A stretch of 64,000 bases of DNA from Burkholderia cepacia (GCF_001718835.1 NZ_CP013444.1:124001-188000), one strand, 5' to 3'; shown: positions 43,280 to 52,993, counted from the first letter of the stretch. Numbers and translations: made by a program. The notes: generated from the letters alone by a model not told the origin.

Positions 43280-44596
43280 TTAATCACTTATTTTACTTTT
43301 TCCCCGCGTGGAGGCGAACGAGGGCCGGGTGGCCGCAAGCAGCGCGGCGCCGATGGCCATGATTGCCACCATCAACAGCAGGCTCGCGCGGAAGCTCCCG
43401 GTCGACGTCCGCAGCCAGCCGATCGCCGCAGGGCTCAAGAAGCCGCCCAGCACACCGATCGTATTGATCAGCGCGATGCCGCCCGCGGCGGCGGGCCCTT
43501 TCAGATAGGTGGATGGAATGGCCCAGAATACCGTGTAGGCCATCCACATCGCGGTGGTCGCAACCGTGATGCAAATGAGCGAGACGTCGAGCCTGTCGCT
43601 CGACGCGACCGTGGCGGCGAGCGACAGCGCGCTGACCAGCGCCGGAATCGCGCTGTGCCAGCGCCGCTCGTTGCGGCGATCGGAACTGCGGCCGGCGACG
43701 ACCATGCCGATGGTCGCGGCAACGAACGGAATCGACGAATAGAGGCCGATCTTCATCGGATCGGTGACGCCGCCGGCCGCCAGCAGGCCGGGCAGCCAGA
43801 AATTGATCAGGTAGATGCCGCAGATGATGCAGAAATAGGCGGCGCTCATCAAATAGACGTACGGATCCTTCACGACCTCCGCGAAACCGTGCCGCTCCGC
43901 ATGCCGGGGCTTCGCGACCGTGTCGAGGAGTTCCTGCCGTTCCTCGGGCGACAGCCACGACGCCGTCTCGGGGCGATCGGCAAGCAGCACGCGAACCATG
44001 AGGCCGAGCGCGACGCACGGCAGGCCTTCGAGCAGGTACATCCACTGCCAGCCGGACAGGCCGCCCAAGCCTGCGAAGGTCGTCATGATCCACATCGACA
44101 CCGGGCCGCCGAGCACGCCCGCGAGGGGGCCGCCGATCATGACCGCGGCGATGGCTTTCGCCCGGCGCGATTCGGGATACCAGCAGGTCAGATAGAACAG
44201 GATGCCGGGCGTGAAGCCGGCCTCGAAGACGCCGAGAAGAAAGCGCAGCGCATAGAACGTCGTCGCATCGCGCGTCACGACCATGGCCGCGGACGTCAGG
44301 CCCCACAGCACCATGATCCGGCTGATGGTCTTGCGTGCGCCGATCCGCGGCAGCAGCAGGTTGGACGGCACCTCGAAGAGCGCATAGCCGATGAAGAATA
44401 TGCCGGCGGCCAGGCCGTATTGCGCATCGGTCAAGCCGATGTCGGACTGCATGTGCAGCCGGGCGAAACCGACGTTGAGCCGGTCGAGGCACGCAAACAG
44501 ATAGCAGATGAGCAGGAAGGACAGCAGGCGGCGGTCGAGCCGGCGATACAGCGCCGACGTGCGATCGCCATTCTGGATCGAGACGACAGTGGACAT
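43280..44596 (-). CDS. MFS transporter, anion:cation symporter (ACS) type
   Basis: A 438-residue transporter with twelve helices. LLSFLLICYLFACLDRLNVGFARLHM is the ACS-family helix 1 signature (relatives move tartrate, phthalate or sugar acids), followed by GIFFIGYALFEVPSNLLL and a GVFEAGFTPGILFYLTCWYP helix 4 region. An AAGGAGACTGGC site precedes ATG 44596. It is the most distal gene of the minus-strand cluster and is therefore the likely uptake system for an organic acid. Confidence 0.88.
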   Translation of the reverse strand: MSTVVSIQNGDRTSALYRRLDRRLLSFLLICYLFACLDRLNVGFARLHMQSDIGLTDAQYGLAAGIFFIGYALFEVPSNLLLPRIGARKTISRIMVLWGLTSAAMVVTRDATTFYALRFLLGVFEAGFTPGILFYLTCWYPESRRAKAIAAVMIGGPLAGVLGGPVSMWIMTTFAGLGGLSGWQWMYLLEGLPCVALGLMVRVLLADRPETASWLSPEERQELLDTVAKPRHAERHGFAEVVKDPYVYLMSAAYFCIICGIYLINFWLPGLLAAGGVTDPMKIGLYSSIPFVAATIGMVVAGRSSDRRNERRWHSAIPALVSALSLAATVASSDRLDVSLICITVATTAMWMAYTVFWAIPSTYLKGPAAAGGIALINTIGVLGGFLSPAAIGWLRTSTGSFRASLLLMVAIMAIGAALLAATRPSFASTRGKSKISD

Positions 44597-44665
44597 GCCA
44601 GTCTCCTTGGACCGGTCGAGAGGCAGCGCCCGGCCTCGGACCGGGCACCGCATGGGCGTGGGCAG

Positions 44666-45103
44666 TCAGGCGACCTCGGACAATTCGGGCGCCTCCTCCT
44701 CTTGGTATTGCCTGACGCGAGCGCGGAACGTGTCCGAAAGCGGCACCGTCGATTCCGTCGCATAGTCGTAAGCGACGTGCGTCGACGCGCCTCGCGCGAT
44801 CACGGTGTCGGTGTCGTTCGCGAGCGTGATCAGGTATTCGAGGTCGAAGCTCTTCGTGCCGAGGCGCGTGATGCGCGCGCTCACTTCGAGCGATTCCCCC
44901 CATTTCGCGGAACGGACGTATTCGCACGACGTCTTCAGCATGATCTGCGGAATGCCCCGATCGAGCGGCACCTCCAGCAGTTCATGCGCGTAAGCCATGT
45001 ACGCATTCAGCATGTACACGTAATACATCGTCGCGCTGACGTGGCCGGCGGGATCCTGGTCGCGATACGTGACGTCGAATTTCTGTGTGAAGGCTCGGGA
45101 CAT
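44666..45103 (-). CDS. 4-hydroxybenzoyl-CoA-type thioesterase
   Basis: A 145-residue hotdog-fold protein. The motif DVTYRDQDPAGHVSATMYYVYM has the Asp-x-x-Gly-His pattern of the YbgC/4HBT group, where the Asp is catalytic. It would hydrolyse an acyl-CoA formed by the cluster's CoA-transferase. It lies 69 bases upstream of the ACS transporter and 91 bases downstream of the acetoacetate-decarboxylase-like gene. Confidence 0.83.
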   Translation of the reverse strand: MSRAFTQKFDVTYRDQDPAGHVSATMYYVYMLNAYMAYAHELLEVPLDRGIPQIMLKTSCEYVRSAKWGESLEVSARITRLGTKSFDLEYLITLANDTDTVIARGASTHVAYDYATESTVPLSDTFRARVRQYQEEEAPELSEVA

Positions 45104-45194
45104 TTTGGCACCTGTGGGTTGAGGTTGTGCCCGCCGGACTGCCCGGCGGGTCGGGTCAAGCAAAGGTTGAACATCCGGCGGCAGCATGGGCGCG

Positions 45195-46016
45195 CTACGA
45201 CAGCACACGCTGGTCGAGGTACGGCTTCCCGCCATGCGCGTGCACGATCGAGCCGCCGCGCATCTCGATGATCGGCAGTTCGGCAAGCGCATTGACGACG
45301 TGCGCCATCGTCGGCAGGTCCGACCAGCTCGCGACGTTGAAGCGCACGCGCGCATCTCCGACGTGCCGCCGGTCGACCGTGACGTACGGGTCGTGAACCG
45401 GCGTCAGCGTGACCTGGCACAGCTCGGTCTCGCCCCAGTCGCCGGTGCGCGGCGTGTACTTCAGCATCAACGTGCCGTCGAGCCGGGCGGGCGGCGTGTC
45501 GGCGGCCGGTTCCCGCAGTCCCGCCACGCCGAGCTCGAGAAAGCGAAAGCCCATCCAGCTCGCTTCGCAATGCTGTTCGCCGTTGAAGTGCCGCGGCGCC
45601 GCGACATCCGCAAAGAGCTTCGGATGGCCGATCTCGTCGCGGCCGGTGATGATCGGATCCGCGAGGTTTTCCCATACCGCCGCGAGAAACTTTCCGGCAG
45701 CGCGGTCGCGCGTTCCCGCAAAGATCGCGGGCCAGCTCACGTGCACCATCGTGTAGCCGCGCCCGGCGAGCCAGTCGATGCCGGTCAGGTAGTGGAACTC
45801 GACGGTCACGACCGGTTCGCCCGCAAGCGTGAAGCGTTCCGGAAGATGCCGTTCCAGCCGGGCGGCATCGGTGAGAAACGACGCGGACACCGTCATGCGC
45901 GTCGGATTGCGGTGCGGGTCGCCTGCGAGCGCGTCCGGCACCTGCCGGGGGCCCGGCGCCGGTCCGAAGTGCGTGGGCATTCGATAGATGCGGCCCTTCT
46001 CGAACGTGTAAGCCAA
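45195..46016 (-). CDS. Acetoacetate decarboxylase-family protein
   Basis: A 273-residue protein of the ADC superfamily. The Schiff-base Lys sits in the conserved stretch ADPIITGRDEIGHPKLFAD, and the preceding EFHYLTGIDWLAGRGYTMVHV strand is typical. Family members decarboxylate acetoacetate or act as aldolase/dehydratases. The start is TTG 46016, eight bases after GGAGG. With the CoA-transferase pair in the same run, decarboxylation of a 3-oxoacid is an attractive but untested role. Confidence 0.82.
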   Translation of the reverse strand: MAYTFEKGRIYRMPTHFGPAPGPRQVPDALAGDPHRNPTRMTVSASFLTDAARLERHLPERFTLAGEPVVTVEFHYLTGIDWLAGRGYTMVHVSWPAIFAGTRDRAAGKFLAAVWENLADPIITGRDEIGHPKLFADVAAPRHFNGEQHCEASWMGFRFLELGVAGLREPAADTPPARLDGTLMLKYTPRTGDWGETELCQVTLTPVHDPYVTVDRRHVGDARVRFNVASWSDLPTMAHVVNALAELPIIEMRGGSIVHAHGGKPYLDQRVLS

Positions 46017-46077
46017 CGAACACCTCCTTCATTTGAAGGCGGACCGGCCGCCGCGTGCCGCCGGTCCGCGCGTCGTT

Positions 46078-46596
46078 TTACCGATGGGATGCGAGCCCCG
46101 CACCGGCATAGATGATTTGCAGCTCCCCCTGGATTTCGCGCATCAGGTTGCCGGAGCTCGCGTTCTGCGGAAGGTTCTGGATACGGAACAGCACGAACGG
46201 CTCGGTGCCCGACTGGTTGCCGACGGCGTGGTAGCACCAGGCGGGGACGTACACCGTGTCGCCCGGCACGAGCCGGTCGCTCGTCTGGTCGTCGCCGAAC
46301 GCCATCTCTCCGGACCCCGAATGAACGATGTAGAGATGCCAGAACGAATGGCGATGCCGCTCCGTCATCTCGCCGGGCTTCAGTACCTGAATGACGAGCG
46401 ACAGATCGGGGGCGACGGTCCCGTGCTCATCGACGTTGCCGCCGGACAGCGCAAGCGTGCCCTGCGGGTTATGCGGGCGGCTGCCCGTCAACGATTCGAT
46501 CGACTGCCACTTCCAGACCACCGGGTCGGCAGGTGGTTTCGACGTCAGTTCGAGATATTCCGAGAACGAGAGGATGTCGCCTTCGATCGTCTGCAT
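46078..46596 (-). CDS. Cupin-domain protein
   Basis: A 172-residue single cupin. Motif 1 is ERHRHSFWHLYIVHSGSGE, with two His and a later Glu as metal ligands, and motif 2 is GDTVYVPAWCYHAVGN with the third His. The sequence resembles one half of gentisate dioxygenase-like cupins but is too short for that enzyme. It starts after AAGGAGTAACC and ends 61 bases before the decarboxylase-like gene. Function is unknown; a metal-dependent oxygenase or isomerase is possible. Confidence 0.8.
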   Translation of the reverse strand: MQTIEGDILSFSEYLELTSKPPADPVVWKWQSIESLTGSRPHNPQGTLALSGGNVDEHGTVAPDLSLVIQVLKPGEMTERHRHSFWHLYIVHSGSGEMAFGDDQTSDRLVPGDTVYVPAWCYHAVGNQSGTEPFVLFRIQNLPQNASSGNLMREIQGELQIIYAGAGLASHR

Positions 46597-46598
46597 GG

Positions 46599-47255
46599 TT
46601 ACTCCTTGTGGTACGCAGGGTTGGATGAACAGGTATCCGGATGGGCGTCGCGGAACGCGGCAAGCTGCATGCACGCATCGTGAATTCGCGATACGGTCGG
46701 ATACGGCGTGATGTCGACGCCGACGTTGCGCGCAGAGACGATCTGCGGCACGAGCGCGATGTCGGCGAGCGACGGGCGATCGCCGTGACAGAAGCGGCCT
46801 GTCTCGGGACTGCCGGCAAGCATCGTTTCGAGCGCGGCCAGGCTCTCGACGATCCAGTGCTGCTTCCAGCGGAGCACCAGATCGTCGGCGCAGCCGGTCG
46901 CCTGCTTCAGGTACTGGGCGACGCGCATCGCCGTGACCGGGTGGGTGTCCGATGCGATCGTCTGGAACAGCGCGCGCACGCGCGCGCGTTCCAGCGCCCC
47001 GGCAGGCAGCAGCGGCGGCTCCGGATATTGATCGTCGAGATACTCGACGATCGCCGACGACTGCGTCAGCACATGGTCGCCGATCTGCAGCGCGGGCAGC
47101 AGGCCCTGCGGATTGAGCGCGAGATACGCGGTGGCGCGATGCGCGCGCGCGTCGAGATCCTGAACGACCGACGTGTACGCGACGTTCTTCAGGTTGAGCG
47201 CGATGCGCACGCGGAACGATGCCGACGAGCGGTGGAAATCATGCAGGGTCAGCAT
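46599..47255 (-). CDS. Glutathione S-transferase, maleylacetoacetate/maleylpyruvate isomerase type
   Basis: A 218-residue zeta-like GST. The N-terminal thioredoxin-like domain has the active-site segment HRSSASFRVRIALNLK and LNPQGLLPALQIGD, followed by QSSAIVEYLDDQYPEPPLLP. The helical C-terminal domain contains HGDRPSLADIALVPQI. The family isomerises maleyl to fumaryl oxoacids with glutathione. It begins two bases after the FAD protein stop and ends two bases before the cupin gene, so the three are translated together. Confidence 0.87.
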   Translation of the reverse strand: MLTLHDFHRSSASFRVRIALNLKNVAYTSVVQDLDARAHRATAYLALNPQGLLPALQIGDHVLTQSSAIVEYLDDQYPEPPLLPAGALERARVRALFQTIASDTHPVTAMRVAQYLKQATGCADDLVLRWKQHWIVESLAALETMLAGSPETGRFCHGDRPSLADIALVPQIVSARNVGVDITPYPTVSRIHDACMQLAAFRDAHPDTCSSNPAYHKE

Positions 47256-47257
47256 GG

Positions 47258-49195
47258 TCAGTTGTCCTCCAGCGCCGACGTCAACGCGGGTTCCAGCGCG
47301 GACGCGAGCGGATCGCGAGCCGGGGCGGCGTCGCCGGCCGGCAGGCCGATGCGGGCCGGGCCGGTCGCCTGTTCGGCCGCGATCATGTCGAGCAGTTCGA
47401 GCACGCAGCGCTCGGCGTCGCGCGTCTGCCGCGACGCAATGCCCGGACGCGGCAGCGCATGCGTGTAAAAGTGCGCGCCCTCGACCGGAAATCCGACGGC
47501 CCAGAGGCGCGTCCGTGCTTCCCCGTCCCGGCCGAGCGGATGCATGCCAAGATCGACGTCGAGTCCGCCAGGGTGGTAGTCGCCGTTCCGGTACGGACGG
47601 ACGATGCCGCGGCCGAGCAGCGCCGCCGACAGCGGCGAGCCGTCGGTCGCCGGCGAATACGGATCGAGCCGCGCGACGACGAGCACGTCCGCGTAGCGGC
47701 GTTCCACCCGCTCGCCGTAATGCGCTTCGATGCGGAAGTGCGCGCACGTCTCGTCGGCGACAACCCGCGCGCCGGGACCGCCGGCGATGTCGAGCAGGCC
47801 GGCGCGGTGCAGGGCCAGATGCTCGCGATTGCGCCGCAGCGGCGGGCCGAACGACACGCGGTTGGTGATGGCGTTGAATTCGTCGACGAAGTATCGATGC
47901 GAATCAGGCGTCAGCCCGCCGTACTCGACTGCCGCGCGCAACGCTTCGCGCGTGTCGCGCAACACGTCGGTCGCCGCCTTGACCGGGCTCGTCAGGTTGC
48001 CGAGGAGCGCGTGCCGCAGGTCGTCGCGCATGAGCGCGTAGAAGAACGTGCGGAACGCGTCGAACGATTCGAACGTCCGGCCGTTGAGCGGCCAGAGGAT
48101 CTGCTCGATCGCGTGAAGCTCGTCCGGAAGCGGCTCGAAGCCGTCGGCGTCGACGTCGCCGCCACGCAGCGCGAGCCGGTACGCGTAAGCCATTTCCTTG
48201 ATGACCAGCGGCAGCACGTCGGTGCGGAAATCGATTCGGCTATCGCCCGTCGCGTCCAGCGCGGCAGCACGCAAGGCGGCCACTGCCTCCGGCGTGAAAA
48301 AGCGTGCGCGGTGGCGCCCCGTCAGTCCTTTCTGGTTGATCCCGCGCGCCGCGAACGGCAGGCAGTTGCGGGAGAACAGCAGGATCTGCGGCTCGAGCCC
48401 GGATTTCACATAGTCGAGCTCGCCGTCGCGCTCGACGTAACGCCCGCCCCGGCCGATCGTCAGCGCGGATACGACATCGTGCGCGGTCAGGCCGAAGCCC
48501 TGCACGGCGACGGTCGCCGTCGGCGCGATGTCGTCCAGCGTCTCGATCGGGTAAGGCGACGGAACATACGCGAGCTGCGGATTCTTGACGTGATGCCGCT
48601 CCGCGAACTGCGCGAAGCGCTGGTCGCTCTCGGTGGCCCGGCGCGTGCCGTGGCCCGTCGTCAGGAACACATAGTGCGCGAAGGCGGGTGCGCCGTCGTC
48701 GACGTGCAGTTCGTAGCCGCGCGGGCCCGGCACGAGATCGACGACGCGCGCGCGGCGATGCGTCACCGTGACGTTGCGGGGCAGCGCGGCGACGATCCGT
48801 GCGTAAACCCACGACAGATATTCACCGAGCAGGCTTCTCGGCAGGTGGTCGGCGTCGCTGAGCGGACGGCCCGCGTCGCCCGAAACCTTCCGGAACGCCC
48901 CGTCGACGTTGCGATATCCGCTCTCGTGCGCCCATTCGAGGAGCGACGGTGCGCCGTGCCGGCCCAGCTCGCTCGACGGCGCGAACATCGTCACCTGCGA
49001 CGCGACGGTGTTGATCATCAGATGATCCGGCTGGGTCGACGGATGGGCGCCTTGCCCGCATTCGCCGGCGTCGAATGCCGTGATGTTCAGTTCGACGCCG
49101 GCCGGAATCCGGCTCGCGTGCTCGAGAACGCGCTCGAGCACGGTGACGCCGCGCGGCCCGGTGCCGATGATCGCGATCGAAATCGTGTTCGTCAT
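47258..49195 (-). CDS. FAD/NAD(P)-binding protein
   Basis: A 645-residue flavoprotein with an N-terminal GIGPRG-like dinucleotide motif (SIAIIGTGPRGVTVLERVLE), THPSTQPDHLMIN, and a second nucleotide-binding region around VAVQGFGLTAHDVVSALTIGRGG. It matches the FAD-NAD(P)-binding group related to N-hydroxylating monooxygenases, whose substrates are mostly unknown. ATG 49195 follows GGGAG and overlaps the upstream stop by four bases. A role in oxidising the aminomutase product is possible, but the sequence does not establish it. Confidence 0.8.
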   Translation of the reverse strand: MTNTISIAIIGTGPRGVTVLERVLEHASRIPAGVELNITAFDAGECGQGAHPSTQPDHLMINTVASQVTMFAPSSELGRHGAPSLLEWAHESGYRNVDGAFRKVSGDAGRPLSDADHLPRSLLGEYLSWVYARIVAALPRNVTVTHRRARVVDLVPGPRGYELHVDDGAPAFAHYVFLTTGHGTRRATESDQRFAQFAERHHVKNPQLAYVPSPYPIETLDDIAPTATVAVQGFGLTAHDVVSALTIGRGGRYVERDGELDYVKSGLEPQILLFSRNCLPFAARGINQKGLTGRHRARFFTPEAVAALRAAALDATGDSRIDFRTDVLPLVIKEMAYAYRLALRGGDVDADGFEPLPDELHAIEQILWPLNGRTFESFDAFRTFFYALMRDDLRHALLGNLTSPVKAATDVLRDTREALRAAVEYGGLTPDSHRYFVDEFNAITNRVSFGPPLRRNREHLALHRAGLLDIAGGPGARVVADETCAHFRIEAHYGERVERRYADVLVVARLDPYSPATDGSPLSAALLGRGIVRPYRNGDYHPGGLDVDLGMHPLGRDGEARTRLWAVGFPVEGAHFYTHALPRPGIASRQTRDAERCVLELLDMIAAEQATGPARIGLPAGDAAPARDPLASALEPALTSALEDN

Positions 49196-50100
49196 TGTGT
49201 TTCTCCCGTTTCGAGTTGAACGTCGGCGGATGCCGTTGCCGGGTTCGATGCCGCCGTGCGCGAGGCAACGGCGTCGGTGTGCGTGTCGTGCAAGGGCGGC
49301 GCGTGCAGCGCGACGATGTCCGGATGCCCGTTCCAGCGCGGGAACCGCAATCGCACCGCCGGATCGTGGCCGGGAATGATGTGGTCGGGGCCGTCCGCCA
49401 GTGCTTCGATCGCCGCGTGTCCGTCGAGCATGCGCGCGACGTTGAAGACGATCGGGAACGGGCGTTTCGACCGGATGTGGTCCCAGTAATGCGCGGCATC
49501 GCTGGCCAGTACGACATGGCCTCGCGCCGTGCGCACGCGCACCACCTGCAGGCCGGCCGTGTGACCGCCGATCAGGTGCGTGTGGATGCCGGCCGCGACC
49601 TCGTGATCGCCGTCCGCGAATCGCACGCGTCCCGCGTGCAGCCGCTCGATCGCCGCGCAGACGTCGCGCGCCTCGAACGGCTTGCGAATGGCTTCGTGAC
49701 ACATGCAGCGCCCGGTGCAGTACGCCATCTCCGCATCCTGGATATGCAGCGTCGCCGCGGGAAACGCGCGGATGTTCCCCGCGTGGTCGTAGTGCATGTG
49801 CGTGATGATCACGTCGTCCACGTCGGCCGCGTCGATGCCGAGTTCGGCCAGCAACTCGACCGGCGAATGCAGATAGCGGCGCTTGCGCCGGGCGGCCGTC
49901 GGTGCGTCGAACCCCGTATCGACCAGCACCGTGCGGCCCATGCCGCGGATGACCCAGACGTAGAAGTCGAGCGGCATGGCCACGTCGTCGTGCGGATCTT
50001 CGCCGAGATAGTTCTCGCCGCTGCGTCGATCGTCATGCGTCGCATAACGGAGCGCGAATACTTCGTACACCGCGTTTTCATGAGCGGGATGGCCGTTCAT
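49192..50100 (-). CDS. Metallo-beta-lactamase-fold hydrolase (AHL-lactonase-like)
   Basis: A 302-residue hydrolase. The metal site HMHYDHAG (HxHxDH), a downstream His in LIGGHTAGLQ, Asp in LASDAAHY and His in IPGHDP complete a two-zinc centre. The overall pattern is that of the N-acyl homoserine lactonase/glyoxalase II group, so a lactone, ester or thioester is the likely substrate. Its ATG overlaps the aminomutase TGA and its TGA overlaps the flavoprotein ATG, each in a four-base ATGA. Confidence 0.85.
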   Translation of the reverse strand: MNGHPAHENAVYEVFALRYATHDDRRSGENYLGEDPHDDVAMPLDFYVWVIRGMGRTVLVDTGFDAPTAARRKRRYLHSPVELLAELGIDAADVDDVIITHMHYDHAGNIRAFPAATLHIQDAEMAYCTGRCMCHEAIRKPFEARDVCAAIERLHAGRVRFADGDHEVAAGIHTHLIGGHTAGLQVVRVRTARGHVVLASDAAHYWDHIRSKRPFPIVFNVARMLDGHAAIEALADGPDHIIPGHDPAVRLRFPRWNGHPDIVALHAPPLHDTHTDAVASRTAASNPATASADVQLETGETQ

Positions 50101-51491
50101 TCGACTGCCTCCAGCAGATCCGGGCGCACGGTGTCGTGACGCGCCACGGCGATGGTCCGGCCCGATCCGCCGCCGTGCTCCATTGCAGCGAGTTCTTCCT
50201 GGAAGAAGAAGGACTTCTCGCCGAATGCGGGAACGAGCTCGTCGAACCACGTTGCATGCGGATCGAATTTCGCATAGAAGGGGCGGCGGACCCACTCGGG
50301 ATTGCGGGACTGCAGCAGTTGCAGCGCGAACACCTTTTCGCCGGCGAGTTCGACGATGCCGTCCACCATCACCTTGCCGGGGAACGCGCTCATCGACGGG
50401 CCGCGCACGGTGCGGGCGAGACCCGACACCGAGCGGTAGGCGGCCTGGAAGATCTCGTACGCGCGCGCGAGCGGGAGCTTGAAGTAGTCGCTCGGCCCCG
50501 TGTCGCGTTCGACGAACATGTAGTACGGGATCGCGCCGAGCCGTACGCCCGTCGTCCACAGCTCGGCCCAGCCGGCCGGGTCCTCGTTGATGTGCCTGAT
50601 CAGCGGCGCCTGGATGCGCACGCTCGCGCCGGTGCCGATGATGCGCCGCAATGCCCGCTGCGCGATCGGATGCTGCAATTCGCGCGGGTGGTTGTAGTGG
50701 CCCATGATCGCGAGGTTGCGCCCGGACGCGACCACCTTTTCGAACACGCGCAGCAGGTCGTCCGCGTCCTTGTCGCTCACGAAGCGTTGCGGCCAATAAG
50801 CGACGGACTTCGTGCCGATCCGGATGTTCTGGATATGGCCGAATTCCGGCGTGAGCAGCGGCTCGAGGTATTCGGCGAGCGAGCGGGCATTCATCACGAG
50901 CGGATCGCCGCCCGTTACGAGAATGTCGGTGACTTCCGGATGACGCCGCAGATAGGCGACGAGCTCCTGCGACGTGCGTGCGTCGAACTTGAGCTCGTCC
51001 ATGCCGACGAACTGCGGCCAGCGGAAGCAGAACGTGCAGTACGCATGGCAGGACTGCCCCGCGCTCGGAAAGAACAGCACCGTCTCCCGGTACTTGTGCT
51101 GCAGGCCGCTCAACGGCACGCCGTCGAGATAGGGCACGTTGTGGGTCAGCTGTCCGGCGGGATGCGGGTTCATTCGCAGGCGAATCTGACGGACGACGGA
51201 TTCGATGCGCGCTTCGTCGGCGCCGTCATGCACGAGGTCGCGAATCGCCGCATATTCGTCGTCCCTCAGCATGTCGCGATGCGGGAATGTGAGCCGGTAA
51301 ATCGGGTCGTCGGGCACGTTGTCCCAGTCGATCAGCTCGTTCAGCACGTATGGATTGACTCGAAACGGCAGCACGCGCGAGACGACGTCGACTGCTTCCC
51401 GAAGCTCGCCCGGCAATAGCTGCCATTGCGGGGACTGGGCAATCGTATGTCTCGTAAACGGCTTGAACTTCCACATCTGATCCTGACTCAT
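50097..51491 (-). CDS. KamA-family radical SAM aminomutase-like protein
   Basis: A 464-residue radical SAM protein. The cluster-binding motif is CHAYCTFCFRW (CxxxCxxC) near residue 145, followed by LVTGGDPLV and IRIGTKSVAYWPQRF, as in lysine 2,3-aminomutase. The C-terminal PLP region differs: where lysine aminomutases have an Asp-Ala-Pro-Gly-Gly-Gly-Gly-Lys box, this protein has SMSAFPGKVMVDG, with a Lys still available. The substrate is therefore uncertain; it could act on lysine or another amino acid, shifting the alpha-amino group to beta. An AGAGGG site precedes the ATG. Confidence 0.82.
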   Translation of the reverse strand: MSQDQMWKFKPFTRHTIAQSPQWQLLPGELREAVDVVSRVLPFRVNPYVLNELIDWDNVPDDPIYRLTFPHRDMLRDDEYAAIRDLVHDGADEARIESVVRQIRLRMNPHPAGQLTHNVPYLDGVPLSGLQHKYRETVLFFPSAGQSCHAYCTFCFRWPQFVGMDELKFDARTSQELVAYLRRHPEVTDILVTGGDPLVMNARSLAEYLEPLLTPEFGHIQNIRIGTKSVAYWPQRFVSDKDADDLLRVFEKVVASGRNLAIMGHYNHPRELQHPIAQRALRRIIGTGASVRIQAPLIRHINEDPAGWAELWTTGVRLGAIPYYMFVERDTGPSDYFKLPLARAYEIFQAAYRSVSGLARTVRGPSMSAFPGKVMVDGIVELAGEKVFALQLLQSRNPEWVRRPFYAKFDPHATWFDELVPAFGEKSFFFQEELAAMEHGGGSGRTIAVARHDTVRPDLLEAVE

Positions 51492-51645
51492 AACGACCCT
51501 CTCAGCGGTTTGGATTTATGAATGTGAAAACATCGGAAGCAATTGCCTGGTAACAAAACGATACTGCAAGGACTGCGAAACGATTACCGCAAATCGAAAG
51601 CGGCGGAACTGCGTCATGCCTGGTGCCGCGGTTCGCCGTCGAGCG

Positions 51646-52287
51646 TCAGGACACGGCGCTCACGTCGAGCGGCGCGCCGGTCTTCGCCCTGATCTCGCTG
51701 GCGGTCACGCCGTCGGCGAGCTCGAGGACCTTCAGGCCGGACGGCGTCACTTCGATCACGCCGAGATCGGTGATGATCAGGTCGACCACGCCGACACCCG
51801 TCAACGGCAGGGTGCATTCGTCAACGAGCTTGTGCTGGTCGCCCTTCGCGACGTGCTCCATCAGCACGACGACACGCTTCACGCCGGCAACGAGATCCAT
51901 CGCGCCGCCCATCCCCTTGATCATCTTGCCGGGGATCATCCAGTTCGCGAGGTCGCCCTGCTTGCTGACCTGCATCGCGCCGAGGATCGCGAGGTTGATG
52001 TGGCCGCCGCGGATCATCGCGAACGAATCGGCGGACGAGCAGATCGACGAGCCCGGCAGCGTCGTGACGGTTTGCTTGCCGGCGTTGATAAGATCGGCGT
52101 CGACTTCGTCTTCGGTCGGCGACGGGCCGATGCCGAGCAGGCCGTTCTCCGACTGCAGCCACACCTCGACACCTTCCGGCACGTGGTTCGCGACGAGCGT
52201 CGGCAGGCCGATGCCGAGGTTCACGTAGAAGCCGTCCTGCAGTTCCTTCGCCGCGCGCGCGGCCATCTGGTCACGATTCCAGGCCAT
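51646..52287 (-). CDS. scoB: 3-oxoacid CoA-transferase subunit B
   Basis: A 213-residue beta subunit of the SCOT family. The catalytic Glu lies in LQSENGLLGIG, and the GLPTLVANHVPEG opening and MKGMGGAMDLVAG-type glycine loop (here IKGMGGAMDLVAG) are standard. Together with subunit A, one base upstream, it moves CoA from succinyl-CoA to acetoacetate or a similar 3-oxoacid. It is followed by a 154-base gap before the aminomutase gene, where an internal promoter may lie. Confidence 0.92.
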   Translation of the reverse strand: MAWNRDQMAARAAKELQDGFYVNLGIGLPTLVANHVPEGVEVWLQSENGLLGIGPSPTEDEVDADLINAGKQTVTTLPGSSICSSADSFAMIRGGHINLAILGAMQVSKQGDLANWMIPGKMIKGMGGAMDLVAGVKRVVVLMEHVAKGDQHKLVDECTLPLTGVGVVDLIITDLGVIEVTPSGLKVLELADGVTASEIRAKTGAPLDVSAVS

Positions 52288-52288
52288 G

Positions 52289-52993
52289 TCAGTCTCCTTT
52301 CGCGCGTACGACGCGTTGTTCGATGCGTTTTTCGGGCGTCGCGTTCAGCACGATGCGCTGCACGAAAATCCCCGGCGTGTGGATGTGATCCGGATCGAGC
52401 TCGCCGTTCTCGACAATCTCCTCGACCTCGGCGACGGTGATCCGGCCCGCCATCGCGCACATCGGATTGAAGTTGCGCGCCGTGCGGCGATAGATCAGGT
52501 TGCCCGACTTGTCGGCCTTCCAGGCCTTCACGAGCGCGACATCGGCCGTCAGCGACGGCTCGAGCACGTAGTGGCGATCGCCGAACTGGCGCGTTTCCTT
52601 GCCTTCCGCGATCACGGTGCCGTAGCCCGTGTTCGTGAAGAACGCCGGGATGCCGGCGCCGCCCGCGCGCAGCTTCTCGGCGAGCGTGCCTTGCGGCGTG
52701 AATTCGAGTTCGAGTTCGCCGGCCAGGTACTGGCGCTCGAACTCCTTGTTCTCGCCGACGTACGACGAGATCATCTTCTTGATCTGGCGCGTTTCGAGCA
52801 ACAGGCCGAGACCGAAACCGTCGACGCCCGCGTTGTTGCTGATGCAGGTGATGCCGTTGACGGCCGAATCGCGCAACGCCGCGATCAGCGCCTCGGGAAT
52901 GCCGCACAGGCCGAAGCCGCCGATCGCGAAGGTCTGGCCGTCGCGCACGATGTCCCGGAGCGCTGAATCAGCGCTCGAATGAAGTTTGCTCAT
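52289..52993 (-). CDS. scoA: 3-oxoacid CoA-transferase subunit A
   Basis: A 234-residue alpha subunit with the signature IGGFGLCGIPEALI and KMISSYVGENKEFERQYLAGELELEFTPQG region typical of bacterial SCOT. AAGGACCACGT precedes ATG 52993. It is directly followed by the beta subunit and preceded by the Baeyer-Villiger-type monooxygenase gene, 82 bases upstream. Confidence 0.92.
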   Translation of the reverse strand: MSKLHSSADSALRDIVRDGQTFAIGGFGLCGIPEALIAALRDSAVNGITCISNNAGVDGFGLGLLLETRQIKKMISSYVGENKEFERQYLAGELELEFTPQGTLAEKLRAGGAGIPAFFTNTGYGTVIAEGKETRQFGDRHYVLEPSLTADVALVKAWKADKSGNLIYRRTARNFNPMCAMAGRITVAEVEEIVENGELDPDHIHTPGIFVQRIVLNATPEKRIEQRVVRAKGD

